Source of the DNA: CAZUCD01 sp964618855
Lineage (GTDB): Bacteria; Sumerlaeota; Sumerlaeia; SLMS01; JANRJK01
Length of the DNA: 23,361 nucleotides
Direction: 5' to 3'
NCBI GenBank assembly: GCA_964618855.1
Contig: CAZUCD010000053.1
Span: 1 to 23,361 of the forward strand
The notes below the pieces were generated by a model, which did no database searches, was not told the origin of the DNA, and saw only the letters and a list, made by a program, of their open reading frames with translations. The position numbers and the translations under genes were made by a program. Each line of letters starts with the position of its first letter. The first letter of the stretch is position 1. Shown here piece after piece: positions 1 to 9,211 of this stretch.

Positions 1-1
1 C

Positions 2-3000
2 GAGCGGGTGTTCGAGCGCTCGGTGGAGCAGCGCAGGGCCGCCGGGGCCAAGGACTACGTGTTCTACGACGGGCCCCCGTTCGCCACGGGGCTCCCGCAC
101 TACGGCCACATCCTGACGAGCTACATCAAGGACACGGTCCCGCGCTACTTCACGATGAAGGGCTGCGCGGTCGAGCGCCGCTTCGGGTGGGACTGCCACG
201 GGCTGCCCATCGAAAACGAGATCGAGAAGGAACTCGGCATCTCCGGAAAGCGCCAAATCGAGGAGCTCGGCATCGGGAAGTTCAACAAGCTCTGCTCCGA
301 GGCCGTGCTGCGCTACACGGGGGAGTGGGAGACGATCATCACGCGGCTCGGGCGCTGGGTCGATTTCGAGCACGACTACAAGACGATGGACCTCGAATAC
401 ATGGAGTCCGTCATGGGCGTGTTCCGCGCGCTCTGGGACAAGGGGCTCGTGTACGAGGGGAACAAGGTGGTGCCGTACTGCTACCGCTGCCAGACGCCGA
501 TCTCGAACTTCGAGGCGCGGATGGACGACTCGTTCCGCGGGCGCCAGGACCCGTCGCTGACGCTGCGGTTCGAGGTGCTGGGCACCGAAGGTCCGCGCAA
601 GGAGTACATCCTCGCGTGGACGACGACGCCGTGGACGCTCCCGAGCAACATCGCGCTCGCCGTGGGGCCATCCATCCTCTATGACCTGATCCGGGTGGAG
701 GACGGGGACTACTGGATCGCGCAGGAACGCCGCAGCGGATACGAGAAGGAACTCAAGGGCTGCGAGACGCTGCGGACGGTGCCCGGGAGCGCACTCGTCG
801 GGAAGCGCTACAAGCCGCTCCTGCCGTACTACGCCCACCACGTGGACAAGGGCGCGTTCCGCGTCGTCTCCGCCGACTATGTCAGCGTGGAGGACGGCAC
901 GGGCGTGGTGCACACGGCGCCCTCGTTCGGCGAGGAGGACTTCGAGACGGGGCACCGCGAGGGGCTGCCGCACCCGAACCCCGTGGACGCCGAGGGTCGC
1001 TTCACGTCCGAAGTGCCGGACTTCGTCGGCCGCAACGTCCACGACGCGAACAAGGACATCATCCGGCTGCTGAAGGAGGCGGGGTCGCTCGTCCGGCACG
1101 AGACGCTCGAGCACAACTACCCGCACTGCTGGCGCGACGATTCGCCGCTCATCTACAAGACGGTGCCGACGTGGTACATCGCGGTGACGAAGTTCAAGGA
1201 CCGCATGCTCGCGGCGAACCAGCAGATCAACTGGGTGCCGTCGCACATCCGTGACGGGCGCTTCGGCAAGTGGCTGGAGGGCGCGCGCGACTGGGCGATC
1301 TCGCGCAATCGGTTCTGGGGCGCGCCCATCCCCGTCTGGCGGTGCGACAAGACCGGCGAGACCTTCGTCCCGCGCAGCGTCGCGGAGCTCTCCGAGCGCN
1401 NNNNNNNNNCTGCACCGCCCCGCCGTGGACGAGATCGAGTTCCCCTCACCTGCGGGGGGCACGTTTCGGCGCGTCCCCGAGGTCCTCGACTGCTGGTTCG
1501 AGTCGGGCTCCATGCCCTACGCTCAGGTTCACTACCCCTACGAGAACAAGGAGTGGTTCGAGAAGAACTTCCCCGCCGACTTCATCGTGGAGTACATCGC
1601 GCAGACGCGCGGGTGGTTCTACACGCTCGTTGTGCTGTCGGCCGCGCTGCACGACAAGCCGCCCTTCCAGAACTGCATCTGCCACGGCGTCGTCCTCGCG
1701 GAGGACGGCCGCAAGATGTCCAAGCGACTGAAGAACTACCCCGACCCGATGGAGATCGTGAACGAATTCGGCTCGGACGCGCTGCGCATCTCGCTTCTGG
1801 CCTCGCCCGTCAACCGCGGGGAAAACATGCGGTTCGCGCGCAAGGAGGTCGAGGACGCCATGCGCGCGTACCTGATCCCGCTGTGGAGCGCCTACTACTT
1901 CTTCACGACGTACGCGAACATCGACGGCTGGCAGCCCGGTGCGCCCATGCCCGCTCCGACGAACAAGACGGACCGCTACATCCTCGCAAAGCTGGAGTCG
2001 CTCCGCGTCGAGGTCGAGCGCGCGACCGAGGCGTACGACATCGTCGCGGCGTACGAGGCGCTGAAGGACTTCATCGAGCGGCTGAACAACTGGTACATAC
2101 GCCTGTCGCGCCCGCGTTTCTGGCAGGGCGGCGATGCCGCCCCGCACGCGGTGTTGTACACCGTGCTGCGCAAGTTCTCCCTGATCGCGGCGCCGTTCAT
2201 GCCGTTCCTCGCGGAGACGATCTTTCAGGGCCTCTGCGGGACGGAGAAGTCGGTGCACCTGGAGGACTGGCCCGCGGCGGCGCCGGAGTCAGCCGATTCC
2301 GCGCTCGTCGCCGAGGCCGAGGTCGTGCAGCGCATCGCCTCCCTTGGCCGACAGATCCGCGAGTCGAAGGACATCAAGGTGCGGCAACCTCTCCAGACAC
2401 TGCACGTCGCGGGAGTCGAGGCGCGGCTGCTGGATGACTACCGTGAGGAACTCTCCGGCGAACTGAACGTGAAGGAAGTGAGGTTCCTCGCCGACCCAAA
2501 GTCCGTCGTCAGCGCCGAAGTGAAGCCGAACTCGAAGCTGCTCGGGCCGAAGTGGGGGGGGCGGTTCAAGGAGCTGCTCTCAGCCGCCAAGGAGGGGAAG
2601 TTCGCGGTCGGCGAGGACGGGCGCGCGCGCTGGTCCGACATGACGCTCGAGCCCGGCGAGTTCTCCGCGGAGTTCAAGCTGCGCGACCCCGAGAGCGGAG
2701 TTGCGGCGAGCGGGGCGCTCATCGTCGTGCTGTCGCTCACCGTGACGCGCGAGCTGATGCTCGAGGGCATCGCGCGGGACCTGATCCGCCACATCCAGGA
2801 CATGCGCAAGCAGGCGAACCTCGCGTTCACGGACCGCATCGCGCTGCGCATCACGAGCGACAGCGCGGACGTGAACGACGCGCTGGCTGCGCATGGGCCG
2901 ATGATCGCGGGGGAGACTCTCGCGCGTCACCTAAACGACGCGCACGAGGATGCGCGCGGGGGCCTCGAGAGCACCGCCGAGGCCGGCGGCGCCGCAGTGC

Positions 3001-3023
3001 AGGTGGTTCTGGCGAAGGCCTGA
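2..3023 (+). CDS. ileS: Isoleucyl-tRNA synthetase, type 2 (eukaryote-like); 5'-partial, contains an assembly gap
   Basis: Charges tRNA-Ile with isoleucine in the cytoplasm (class I synthetase). The window begins inside the gene: the frame is open from base 2, and the ERVFERSVEQRRA stretch lies just before the catalytic core, so the true start is upstream. The HIGH-type motif is HYGH (98-109) and the KMSKR loop is at 1713-1727, followed by LKNYPDP. The segments GENMRF, WFESGSMPYAQVHYPYENK and QTRGWFYTL match type 2 enzymes, the eukaryotic/archaeal-like class. An editing domain lies between the two motifs; the anticodon-binding and C-terminal parts follow to the TGA at 3021-3023. Ten Ns at 1400-1409 separate two reading frames, yet homology continues cleanly from SVAELSER to LHRPAVDEI. 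This is therefore an assembly gap of the wrong length, not a mutation. No downstream gene overlaps it, and no terminator is evident before the next gene. Confidence 0.96.
1400..1409. other. Assembly gap (10 Ns) inside ileS
   Basis: Ten consecutive Ns. The codon before the gap ends at 1399 (frame starting at 2), and the codon after it begins at 1410 in a different frame. If both flanks are correct, the true gap must be a multiple of three, so 10 is a placeholder. Against eukaryotic IleRS (recalled), about seven residues are missing, roughly 21 nt. Confidence 0.98.
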
Positions 3024-3168
3024 CGGGCTGCGCGGCGGGCCCGCTGGTGGAGGTGCGGACCGCGACTGCCGACCCTCCCCGGCCCGGCATTTTGGGTTGC
3101 AGTATTCCCCGGAAGGTGGCTCCTTCTCGTGTGAAAGTCTAGGTTCAGTCTTCACAGGGAGCACGCTG

Positions 3169-6100
3169 ATGACCCCTCGAAAGGTCACTCGCGCGGCGTG
3201 GCGCCGGGCATGGTGTCATCCGGTGTTTGTGGCGGCATTGCTGGCCGCCACCGCCGCGGCCGACGATTCGAAATGGCAGGAAGCTGCCCACGCGGATGCG
3301 ACAGTAGCGGATGGGGCCACGATCCGCGATGGCGGGCCGATGGTGTTCAATGGGGGTGGGCCGGGCCGAAATGGGGGAAACAACTTCTCCGGCCTGGCCA
3401 TGGCCGACGACTTCGCCCTCGGCAGCCCGACGACGATCGAGAGCATCCGGCTTTGGTCCTTGGGTTTCGGCTCCCAGTGGGGAGGCTCCGGCGTCTACCG
3501 CATCTACGCGGATGGGGGCGGCACGCCGGGAACTCTGCTCGCGTCGGGCAGCCTCGTGAACGTGTCCACAGCCTTCACGGGTGTGGTGCCCTTCGGATTC
3601 ACGGAGTCGGAGCACGTCTCGAACCTGGTGCCTCCGCCAACGCTCGGCGCGGGAACGTACTGGATTGCGCTTCAGAGCGGCGACCCGTGCGACGCCTCGC
3701 AGCAGAGGATATGGGAGACAACCACCACGAGCTTCGGCGCATTCGCCCGCAGGACGAACGACTTCCAGTGTGGCGAGACACCCTCGATCAACATGGGGTT
3801 CAACTTGGCGTTCCAGCTTTTCGGGACGCATCCGCCCCTGGTGTTCGACGGAGGACACTCGATCCACACGGACGCGAGGGGCATGACGCACGCGAGCGTT
3901 GCGGAGAACTTCCAACTGACGGACCACACGTCGATCTCGGCGATTCGGATGTGGACGGGTGAGACCGCCCCATGGGACGGATCCGGCACGTACCGCATCC
4001 ACTCCGCGGCACCCGGCTCCCCTCCGGGGCCCATTGTCGCGAGCGGCAACCTCTTGGGAGTGAGCCGCTCCACCACGGGTATCACGGTTGACGGCCTGTA
4101 TCCTGAGTTCGAGCACTACTCGCTGCTCGATCCGCCGGCGGCGCTGCCCCCGGGGAACTACTGGATCAACGTGCGCAATGCATCGCCGTGCGCCCCCGGG
4201 GGGACGCTCTTCTGGGTGTCGGGGAATGAACCCGGAGGCGGCGAGCCGGCGCGGGAAACCGGCGTCGGGGATTGCGGCGGGTTCTACGCCTTCAACACCG
4301 GCCAGCAGCTCGCCTTCCAGCTCTTCGGCGACGGGTTCGATCCGCCGTGCGTGGACTGCGGGGACGCGACCGTGATCGAGAACGAACCCAACTGCGGCGC
4401 CCCCGACACGGTGAACGGCGGCTGCAACTCCTCACCGAACGTGTACCAACCCATCTCAATTGGGGATGTGGTCTGCGGAACCGGGAGAAGCACCACTGGC
4501 AGCCGGGATACGGATTGGTACGGCTTTACAGTCGCGGTACGTTCCCAGGTGACGTGGTCGGTTCAAACCGATGCTCCAAACGTGCAGCTCTCGCTGCTTT
4601 CAAGGACCTGCCCCGCATCCTCCTTCGCCAACCAGGGGTTTACTCCCGCGTCGTGCGACGAAGTGAGCGTGTCGGCGACACTCGACCCGGGGAACTATGC
4701 AGCCTTCGTCGGGTATCAGGCCGGCGAAATCCCCTGCGGCACACCCTACAAGGCGCGGCTCACTGCGGTACCCATCGACCCGTGCCAGGGTGAGGTCGAT
4801 CCCCCGACGGCGCTCTGCGTCGCCCCGCTCGGCATATGCCTCGACGCGGATGGGACGGCGACCATCGGCGCGGTGGACATTGACAATGGCTCCTTCGACG
4901 ATTGCGGGGCCGTCTCGCTCTCAATCGATCGGGACTCGTTTGATTGCGACGACATCGGCACGCCAGTCGTCGTCACGCTCACGGTCACCGACGGCAACAA
5001 CAACACGTCCCAGTGCCAGACGACAGTGACCGTCGATGATTGCACTCCGCCGACGATCACCAACTGCCCGGGCAACTTCTCGGTGCCGGGGACCGCGGGC
5101 TACGGCTACGATCTCGACTACGTGCCCACGATCGACGACAACTGCGGCGCCACCTACGAGATTTCCCCGCCAAATCCCCTCCCCTTCGGCACCACGACGG
5201 TTACAGTCACCGCGACGGACGCAGGCGGAAACACAGACGCATGCTTCTTCGACGTGACCGTGACCGCGCCGACCTGCTTCGACTGCGGGGACGCGACCGT
5301 GGTCGAGGACGAACCGGGTTGCGGCTTGCCTTTCGACTCGACGAATGGCGGGTGCACCTCCACGCCCCCGGGAGTCTACCAACAGATCCAGCCTGGAGAC
5401 GTCATCTGTGGCACAGGCAGGGTCGTCGGTTCGAGGGACGTCGACTGGTACTCCTTCACGCTGGCGGAGCGCTCCGTCGTGACGTGGTCCGCGCGATGCG
5501 ACCTTGGGATCCTGCAACTAGCCCTCACGACAAAGACCTGCCCTCCGGTCCAACTCGCGCTTCAAAGCGGGGATGCATCGAACTGCACCACCGCGAGCGT
5601 GACGGCGACCCTGGACCCCGGGGACTACTCATGCCTGGTCGCGTTCACCACGCCCGGGGTCCCCTGCGGCACGAAGTACAAGGCCACGCTCACCGCAGTG
5701 CCGGATGATCCCTGCGCCGTGGACGACGATCCACCGACAGCCGCATGCGTTGCGCCCTTCAGCCTCTGCCTCGATGAGACCGGACAGGCCGGCATCACCG
5801 CCGACGACATCGACAGTGGCTCCTTCGACGATTGCGGCGACGTCGAACTCTCCATCGACCGCGACTCGTTCGATTGCAGCGACCTCGGCACTCCTGTCGT
5901 CGTCACGCTCACCGTGACGGACGAGAGCGACAATGTCTCGACCTGTCAGACGACGGTCACGGTGGAGGATTGCCAGGACCCTGTGATCAACAACTGCCCG
6001 TCGGGCTTCACCACGACCTGCAACACGCAGGGTGGCTACGACCTCGATTTCACGCCCACCGTTACCGACAACTGCGGATGGACCTACGAGGTCTCGCCGC

Positions 6101-7422
6101 CGAATCCCGTGCCGTTCGGCACGAACGTGGTCACGGTGACGGTGACGGACGCGGGTGGGAACACGGACGAGTGCTCGTTTGAAGTGACCGTGGTCCCCGA
6201 GGTGAAGGACCCGTGGCGGGCGTATTCGATCCCCGCGGAGGATGGCTGGGTTCGGGAGACGGACTTCGTGAACCTGATCGAGGGCCCGGTGAATTCGAAG
6301 GCGCAGACGTTGGATGTCGGCGATGACGCTCAGAACTGGGGCCGTCGCGGCATCCTCTCGTTCGACACGTCGGGCATCCCGGCCTCGGCGACCATCACGG
6401 GGGCGCGCATCCGCCTGACCCGTGCGAGCCTGACGGGCAACGTGTCCGGCCTTGGTTCGCTCGTGCTGGACATGGCGGCGGGCGGCGCGTCCTCCCGGGG
6501 CGGGTGCTCCGGCTTCATCAACGCGGCAACGCTCGAATCGGCGGACTACCACGAGACGGAGACCCTTGCCCTCGACGTCGCGAGTTCCTTCCCCGCACCG
6601 GGTGGCAATGGGTTCACCACGTTCGTGGAGATCGATCCCGCGTACTTCGACCTGCTGGACCGCAACTGCCGGACGCAGTTCAGGTTCGGGTTCGCCACGG
6701 AGTCGGATGACGACGGGACGGCGGACTACATCGCGTTCCACTCGGGCGAGGCGGGCGTGACGGTCAGGCCCGAGCTGATCGTCGAGTACTACGACGACTC
6801 GTGCACGCCGTGCGCCCCCGGCCTCGGATGCGCACCGGTCACGGTGACGCTGTGGTCCACCGCGCCTGAGGATGGCGGGCTCATGGAGTCGCACTGGACT
6901 AGCGGGGTCGGTGGCACCGCGAGCGCCGGCGCGGCATCCTCCCCGGTCGGCGACACGTCGCAGCGCCAGCAACTTCAGGTGCTGCTGAACTTCGACACGT
7001 CGTCGATCCCGGTGGACGCCGTGGTGACCAGCGCGGAGCTCCGCGTCTATCGCTCGAGCGCGACAGGTGGTTGGGCGGCTTTCGGCCCGCTGCTCGTCGG
7101 CATGCGCAACCCGTGCTCGATGCCGTGGTGGTACGGCGGCTCGGGTGCGCTGGAGGCGATCGACTTCCAGGCGTTCTCCCCGGTGGTGCCGGCGGGCTCG
7201 CTGACGATCCCCGCATCGAACACGTACACCTCGACGTTCCTGAACCCGGCGGGACTGGCGGCGATCAACCGCGGTGGCCCGACGCAGATGAAGCTGTTCT
7301 TCGCCAGTGGCGACGATGGCGACTCGGCATCCGACCAGGTGCAGATCGCGACCGGCAACTACGGCCCGACGTCTCCCGGGCGGCCGAGATTGGTCGTGAC
7401 CTACGAGTCCTGCGCCGACTGA
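3169..7422 (+). CDS. Large secreted modular protein (PPC-like, HYR-like and DNRLRE/CBM96-like domains)
   Basis: The ATG at 3169 has AGGGA eight bases upstream and opens a Sec signal peptide (basic MTPRKVTRAAWRRAW, then hydrophobic VFVAALLAATAAA), giving 1417 aa. The modules come in pairs. A1 (~58-221) and A2 (~224-388) are beta-rich units ending in FQLFG. B1 (394-540) and B2 (703-850) are Cys-rich CxxCGDATV units with DWYxFT, resembling pre-peptidase C-terminal domains. C1 (544-700) and C2 (854-1009) are HYR/Ig-like (VVVTLTVTD, NCP, PFGTxxVTVTxTDAGGNTD). D1 (~1021-1208) and D2 (~1223-1416) resemble DNRLRE/CBM96 domains (LSFDTSGIP, LNFDTSSIP, ending in LIVEYY and LVVTYE). The many cysteines fit an extracytoplasmic, disulfide-bonded protein. 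No sorting tag (PEP-CTERM, LPXTG, T9SS) is visible at the C-terminus. A role in adhesion or carbohydrate binding is inferred from the module types; no catalytic domain is recognised. The gene stands alone, with a terminator just after it. Confidence 0.9.
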   Translation: MTPRKVTRAAWRRAWCHPVFVAALLAATAAADDSKWQEAAHADATVADGATIRDGGPMVFNGGGPGRNGGNNFSGLAMADDFALGSPTTIESIRLWSLGFGSQWGGSGVYRIYADGGGTPGTLLASGSLVNVSTAFTGVVPFGFTESEHVSNLVPPPTLGAGTYWIALQSGDPCDASQQRIWETTTTSFGAFARRTNDFQCGETPSINMGFNLAFQLFGTHPPLVFDGGHSIHTDARGMTHASVAENFQLTDHTSISAIRMWTGETAPWDGSGTYRIHSAAPGSPPGPIVASGNLLGVSRSTTGITVDGLYPEFEHYSLLDPPAALPPGNYWINVRNASPCAPGGTLFWVSGNEPGGGEPARETGVGDCGGFYAFNTGQQLAFQLFGDGFDPPCVDCGDATVIENEPNCGAPDTVNGGCNSSPNVYQPISIGDVVCGTGRSTTGSRDTDWYGFTVAVRSQVTWSVQTDAPNVQLSLLSRTCPASSFANQGFTPASCDEVSVSATLDPGNYAAFVGYQAGEIPCGTPYKARLTAVPIDPCQGEVDPPTALCVAPLGICLDADGTATIGAVDIDNGSFDDCGAVSLSIDRDSFDCDDIGTPVVVTLTVTDGNNNTSQCQTTVTVDDCTPPTITNCPGNFSVPGTAGYGYDLDYVPTIDDNCGATYEISPPNPLPFGTTTVTVTATDAGGNTDACFFDVTVTAPTCFDCGDATVVEDEPGCGLPFDSTNGGCTSTPPGVYQQIQPGDVICGTGRVVGSRDVDWYSFTLAERSVVTWSARCDLGILQLALTTKTCPPVQLALQSGDASNCTTASVTATLDPGDYSCLVAFTTPGVPCGTKYKATLTAVPDDPCAVDDDPPTAACVAPFSLCLDETGQAGITADDIDSGSFDDCGDVELSIDRDSFDCSDLGTPVVVTLTVTDESDNVSTCQTTVTVEDCQDPVINNCPSGFTTTCNTQGGYDLDFTPTVTDNCGWTYEVSPPNPVPFGTNVVTVTVTDAGGNTDECSFEVTVVPEVKDPWRAYSIPAEDGWVRETDFVNLIEGPVNSKAQTLDVGDDAQNWGRRGILSFDTSGIPASATITGARIRLTRASLTGNVSGLGSLVLDMAAGGASSRGGCSGFINAATLESADYHETETLALDVASSFPAPGGNGFTTFVEIDPAYFDLLDRNCRTQFRFGFATESDDDGTADYIAFHSGEAGVTVRPELIVEYYDDSCTPCAPGLGCAPVTVTLWSTAPEDGGLMESHWTSGVGGTASAGAASSPVGDTSQRQQLQVLLNFDTSSIPVDAVVTSAELRVYRSSATGGWAAFGPLLVGMRNPCSMPWWYGGSGALEAIDFQAFSPVVPAGSLTIPASNTYTSTFLNPAGLAAINRGGPTQMKLFFASGDDGDSASDQVQIATGNYGPTSPGRPRLVVTYESCAD
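4348..6201 (+). repeat. Tandem duplication of a 927-bp unit (B-C domain pair) inside the secreted protein gene
   Basis: Unit 1 spans 4348-5274 and unit 2 spans 5275-6201, each 309 codons. The start of each unit shares a 21-bp identical block (4354-4374 and 5281-5301). Another strongly conserved block begins TCCTTCGACGATTGCGG at 4891 and 5821. The coding frame is preserved, so this is an in-frame domain duplication. Confidence 0.85.
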
Positions 7423-7451
7423 CGCGCCAAGGCGCGTGCACGATGGTGGAA

Positions 7452-7495
7452 CGACCTCCCCCCGCGGCCATTTCGCGGGGGGAGGTCGGTTTTTT
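7452..7495 (+). terminator. Rho-independent terminator of the secreted protein gene
   Basis: A perfect 15-bp stem (7452-7466 pairing with 7474-7488, very G+C rich) closes a 7-base loop (GCCATTT) and is followed by six Ts at 7490-7495. It lies 29 bases after the stop codon of the secreted protein gene. Confidence 0.93.
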
Positions 7496-7640
7496 GGGGT
7501 CGGGGATCGAGGCCCCGGGAGTCGGATACTGGGGGTCGGATGCTTGGAGGCGCGGTCGCGCATGAAAAAGTGAAGAGGCGGCTTCTCCCCCGGACCCGTG
7601 AACAACACCCGGCACCACCTGCCGGCCCCTGCCTGTCGGC

Positions 7641-7676
7641 TCAAACAGAACCGCCCCCTCCGGGTGGAGGGGGCGG
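7641..7676 (-). terminator. Rho-independent terminator of the FecR-like protein gene
   Basis: On the minus strand, an 11-bp perfect stem (7676-7666 pairing with 7661-7651, CCGCCCCCTCC/GGAGGGGGCGG) with a 4-base loop is followed by a T-rich tail (TTCTGTTTGA). It lies 23 bases beyond the stop codon of the minus-strand gene at 7700. The U tract is imperfect. Confidence 0.75.
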
Positions 7677-7699
7677 CGGGATCGTTGTGATGTCGATGA

Positions 7700-8563
7700 T
7701 CAGGTCTTGCCGTCGGGCGGTTGGTAATCCGTCTCGTCGGGATCGTCGTCCGGGTCGTGGTCGTCCGGCATGGTGGGGCTGTCGTCGAACCGCGGAGGGT
7801 TCGGGTCGTTGTCGTTGTTGTCGTTGTTGTCATCGCCGGAGGTGACGACGTAGTAGCCGCCGCCGATCGCGGCCGCGGTCGCGGCGCCGACGAGGACGGG
7901 CGTGCGGAAGAGCCAGAAGCCCTTGCGGCGGTCGCCTTCCTCGTGGCCGGCCTCGGGGGCTTCCTCCACGGCGCCACCCTCTCCCTGGTTCTTGAAGCCG
8001 GTCGGGACCCACTGGCCGACGGGGTTGCGGAGGAGGCGGATCGTGTCTCCAGCCCCGAGCGCGGCGACCTGGACACCGTTCTCGTCAGTGATGGAGTACA
8101 CGCGGTCGTAGGCGGTGGCGGTGATCCGGTTGGGCTCAGCGATGCTGACCGCGAGGGCGCTCGGGCTACCCTCGGCCGCCTCGCCCTGTGCCTCGAAAAG
8201 GAGGTTCGCTGCCTTCACGCGCGAGGGCGTTGCGAGTGTCGTGGCCGACGCAATGTCGCCCGACATGACGTGGACCTCGTCCTGTGCCGGGAACGCGACG
8301 CGGGAGCCCTTGCCGACAAGGAGGTTGTCCCCCTCGCGGAGTTGGACGCGGACCATGCCGCTGCGCGCGGAGATCTCGTCGCCGGGCTGAAGGATGGCCT
8401 GCGAGACCTGTTGCGGCGCGACCATGACCTTCGGCCGGGCAAGGTCGAAAGGCGAGGCGGAGCGCGCCAGCCCCAAGGTAACCGGGGGGGAGCTGATCGC
8501 CAGCGAAGCGAGCGTGGTCGCGGCTGCCGCCGACGCCACCAGTGCGAGAGTGCGGGATTTCAT
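7700..8563 (-). CDS. Exported FecR-like protein with a C-terminal membrane segment and acidic tail
   Basis: I read the start as the ATG at 8563 (MKSRTLALVASAAAATTLASLAIS), which gives a good signal peptide; a second ATG lies 21 bases upstream (8584), without a Shine-Dalgarno. The protein is 287 aa. The first part (GDEISARSGMVRVQLREGDN, then LLVGKGSRVAF and VHVMSGDI) has the short beta-strand pattern of FecR-type periplasmic domains; this is a resemblance, not a firm assignment. A hydrophobic segment lies at about 222-242 (PVLVGAATAAAIGGGYYVVTS), followed by a 45-residue tail rich in Asp and Asn, starting with DNN repeats (codon-level GTT/GTC repeat at 7807-7832). No sigma factor or TonB receptor is adjacent, so a classical FecR signalling role is not supported by context. 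It is divergent from mpg and separated from it by 51 bases. Confidence 0.78.
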   Translation of the reverse strand: MKSRTLALVASAAAATTLASLAISSPPVTLGLARSASPFDLARPKVMVAPQQVSQAILQPGDEISARSGMVRVQLREGDNLLVGKGSRVAFPAQDEVHVMSGDIASATTLATPSRVKAANLLFEAQGEAAEGSPSALAVSIAEPNRITATAYDRVYSITDENGVQVAALGAGDTIRLLRNPVGQWVPTGFKNQGEGGAVEEAPEAGHEEGDRRKGFWLFRTPVLVGAATAAAIGGGYYVVTSGDDNNDNNDNDPNPPRFDDSPTMPDDHDPDDDPDETDYQPPDGKT

Positions 8564-8614
8564 GGACTCTTGGGTCGCCTCCATGGACTCAATTCAACCG
8601 GAGGTTCAAGGCAG

Positions 8615-9211
8615 ATGGCCGCACCGTCAACCGCAAATGCCCAGTCGCCGCCCCTTGGTGATGCGCTTGAGGCAGCCCGTGGGCTGATCGGATGGCGGCT
8701 CGCAGGACCGGATGGCACCTGCGGCATCATCGTGGAAACCGAGGCGTACACTGCCGACGACCCTGCCTCGCACAGTTTTCGCGGGGAGACCGCGCGCAAT
8801 CGCTCGATGTTCCTCGATGCCGGACACGCCTATGTTTACAGGAGTTACGGGGTCCACTTCTGCCTAAATCTGGTCACCGGGGGGTTCGGTACCGGTGAGG
8901 CTGTCCTGATCCGCGCGGTGGAGCCGACAGCGGGATTGGAGCTCATGCGGCGGCGCCGGGGGGTGGAGGACGCCCGCCTGCTTTGCGCCGGGCCCGGCAG
9001 GTTGTGCGCGGCATATGGGATCGATCTCAGCCACGATGGCGAGTCCCTCGTGGGCGGGGGGAGAATCCGCCTGTTGGAGCCCCATGAGCCGCCTCGCGGC
9101 ATGATTGCCGCCACGCCGAGGATCGGCATCACGAAGGCGGCGGATTGGCCGCGTCGGTTTGCCCTCAAGGGGAGCCCCTTCCTTTCGCGGCGCGTCGGGG
9201 GGATGCGTTGA
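8615..9211 (+). CDS. mpg: 3-methyladenine (alkyladenine) DNA glycosylase, Mpg/AAG family
   Basis: Base-excision repair enzyme that removes alkylated purines such as 3-methyladenine from DNA. The ATG at 8615 has GGAGG ten bases upstream and gives 198 aa, the usual length for bacterial members. The family signature IVETEAY carries the expected catalytic Glu (second Glu, residue 43) and the base-stacking Tyr45. It is followed by DDPASHSFRGETARNRSMF and YVYRSYGVHFCLN, the conserved active-site wall. AGPGRLCAAYGID and RIGITKAADWPRRF complete the fold. Its stop (TGA, 9209-9211) overlaps the ATG of modB by one base, so the two are probably co-translated although functionally unrelated. The frame stays open far upstream, but that extension lies antisense to the FecR-like gene and is not part of the protein. 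Confidence 0.95.
   Translation: MAAPSTANAQSPPLGDALEAARGLIGWRLAGPDGTCGIIVETEAYTADDPASHSFRGETARNRSMFLDAGHAYVYRSYGVHFCLNLVTGGFGTGEAVLIRAVEPTAGLELMRRRRGVEDARLLCAGPGRLCAAYGIDLSHDGESLVGGGRIRLLEPHEPPRGMIAATPRIGITKAADWPRRFALKGSPFLSRRVGGMR

Noticed and set aside
1251..3023. Second ileS fragment or frameshifted pseudogene
   Set aside because: The frame change falls exactly at the 10-N placeholder and homology is continuous on both sides, so this is one gene with a mis-sized gap.
3024..3168. Terminator or promoter between ileS and the secreted protein gene
   Set aside because: GCGGGCCCGC is a short palindrome without a U-run, and no convincing -35/-10 pair is visible, so I call neither.
7423..7699. 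Small gene or RNA between the two convergent terminators
   Set aside because: The 277-base region holds the two terminators and a G-rich stretch. No start with a Shine-Dalgarno and sensible protein, and no tRNA-like fold, was seen.
5629..8076. 815-codon open frame on the minus strand across the secreted protein gene
   Set aside because: It is antisense to a protein with a signal peptide, clear repeat modules and a terminator, and crosses both terminators and the FecR-like gene. Its translation is Arg/Ala/Pro-rich without any family motif, as expected from high-GC antisense frames.
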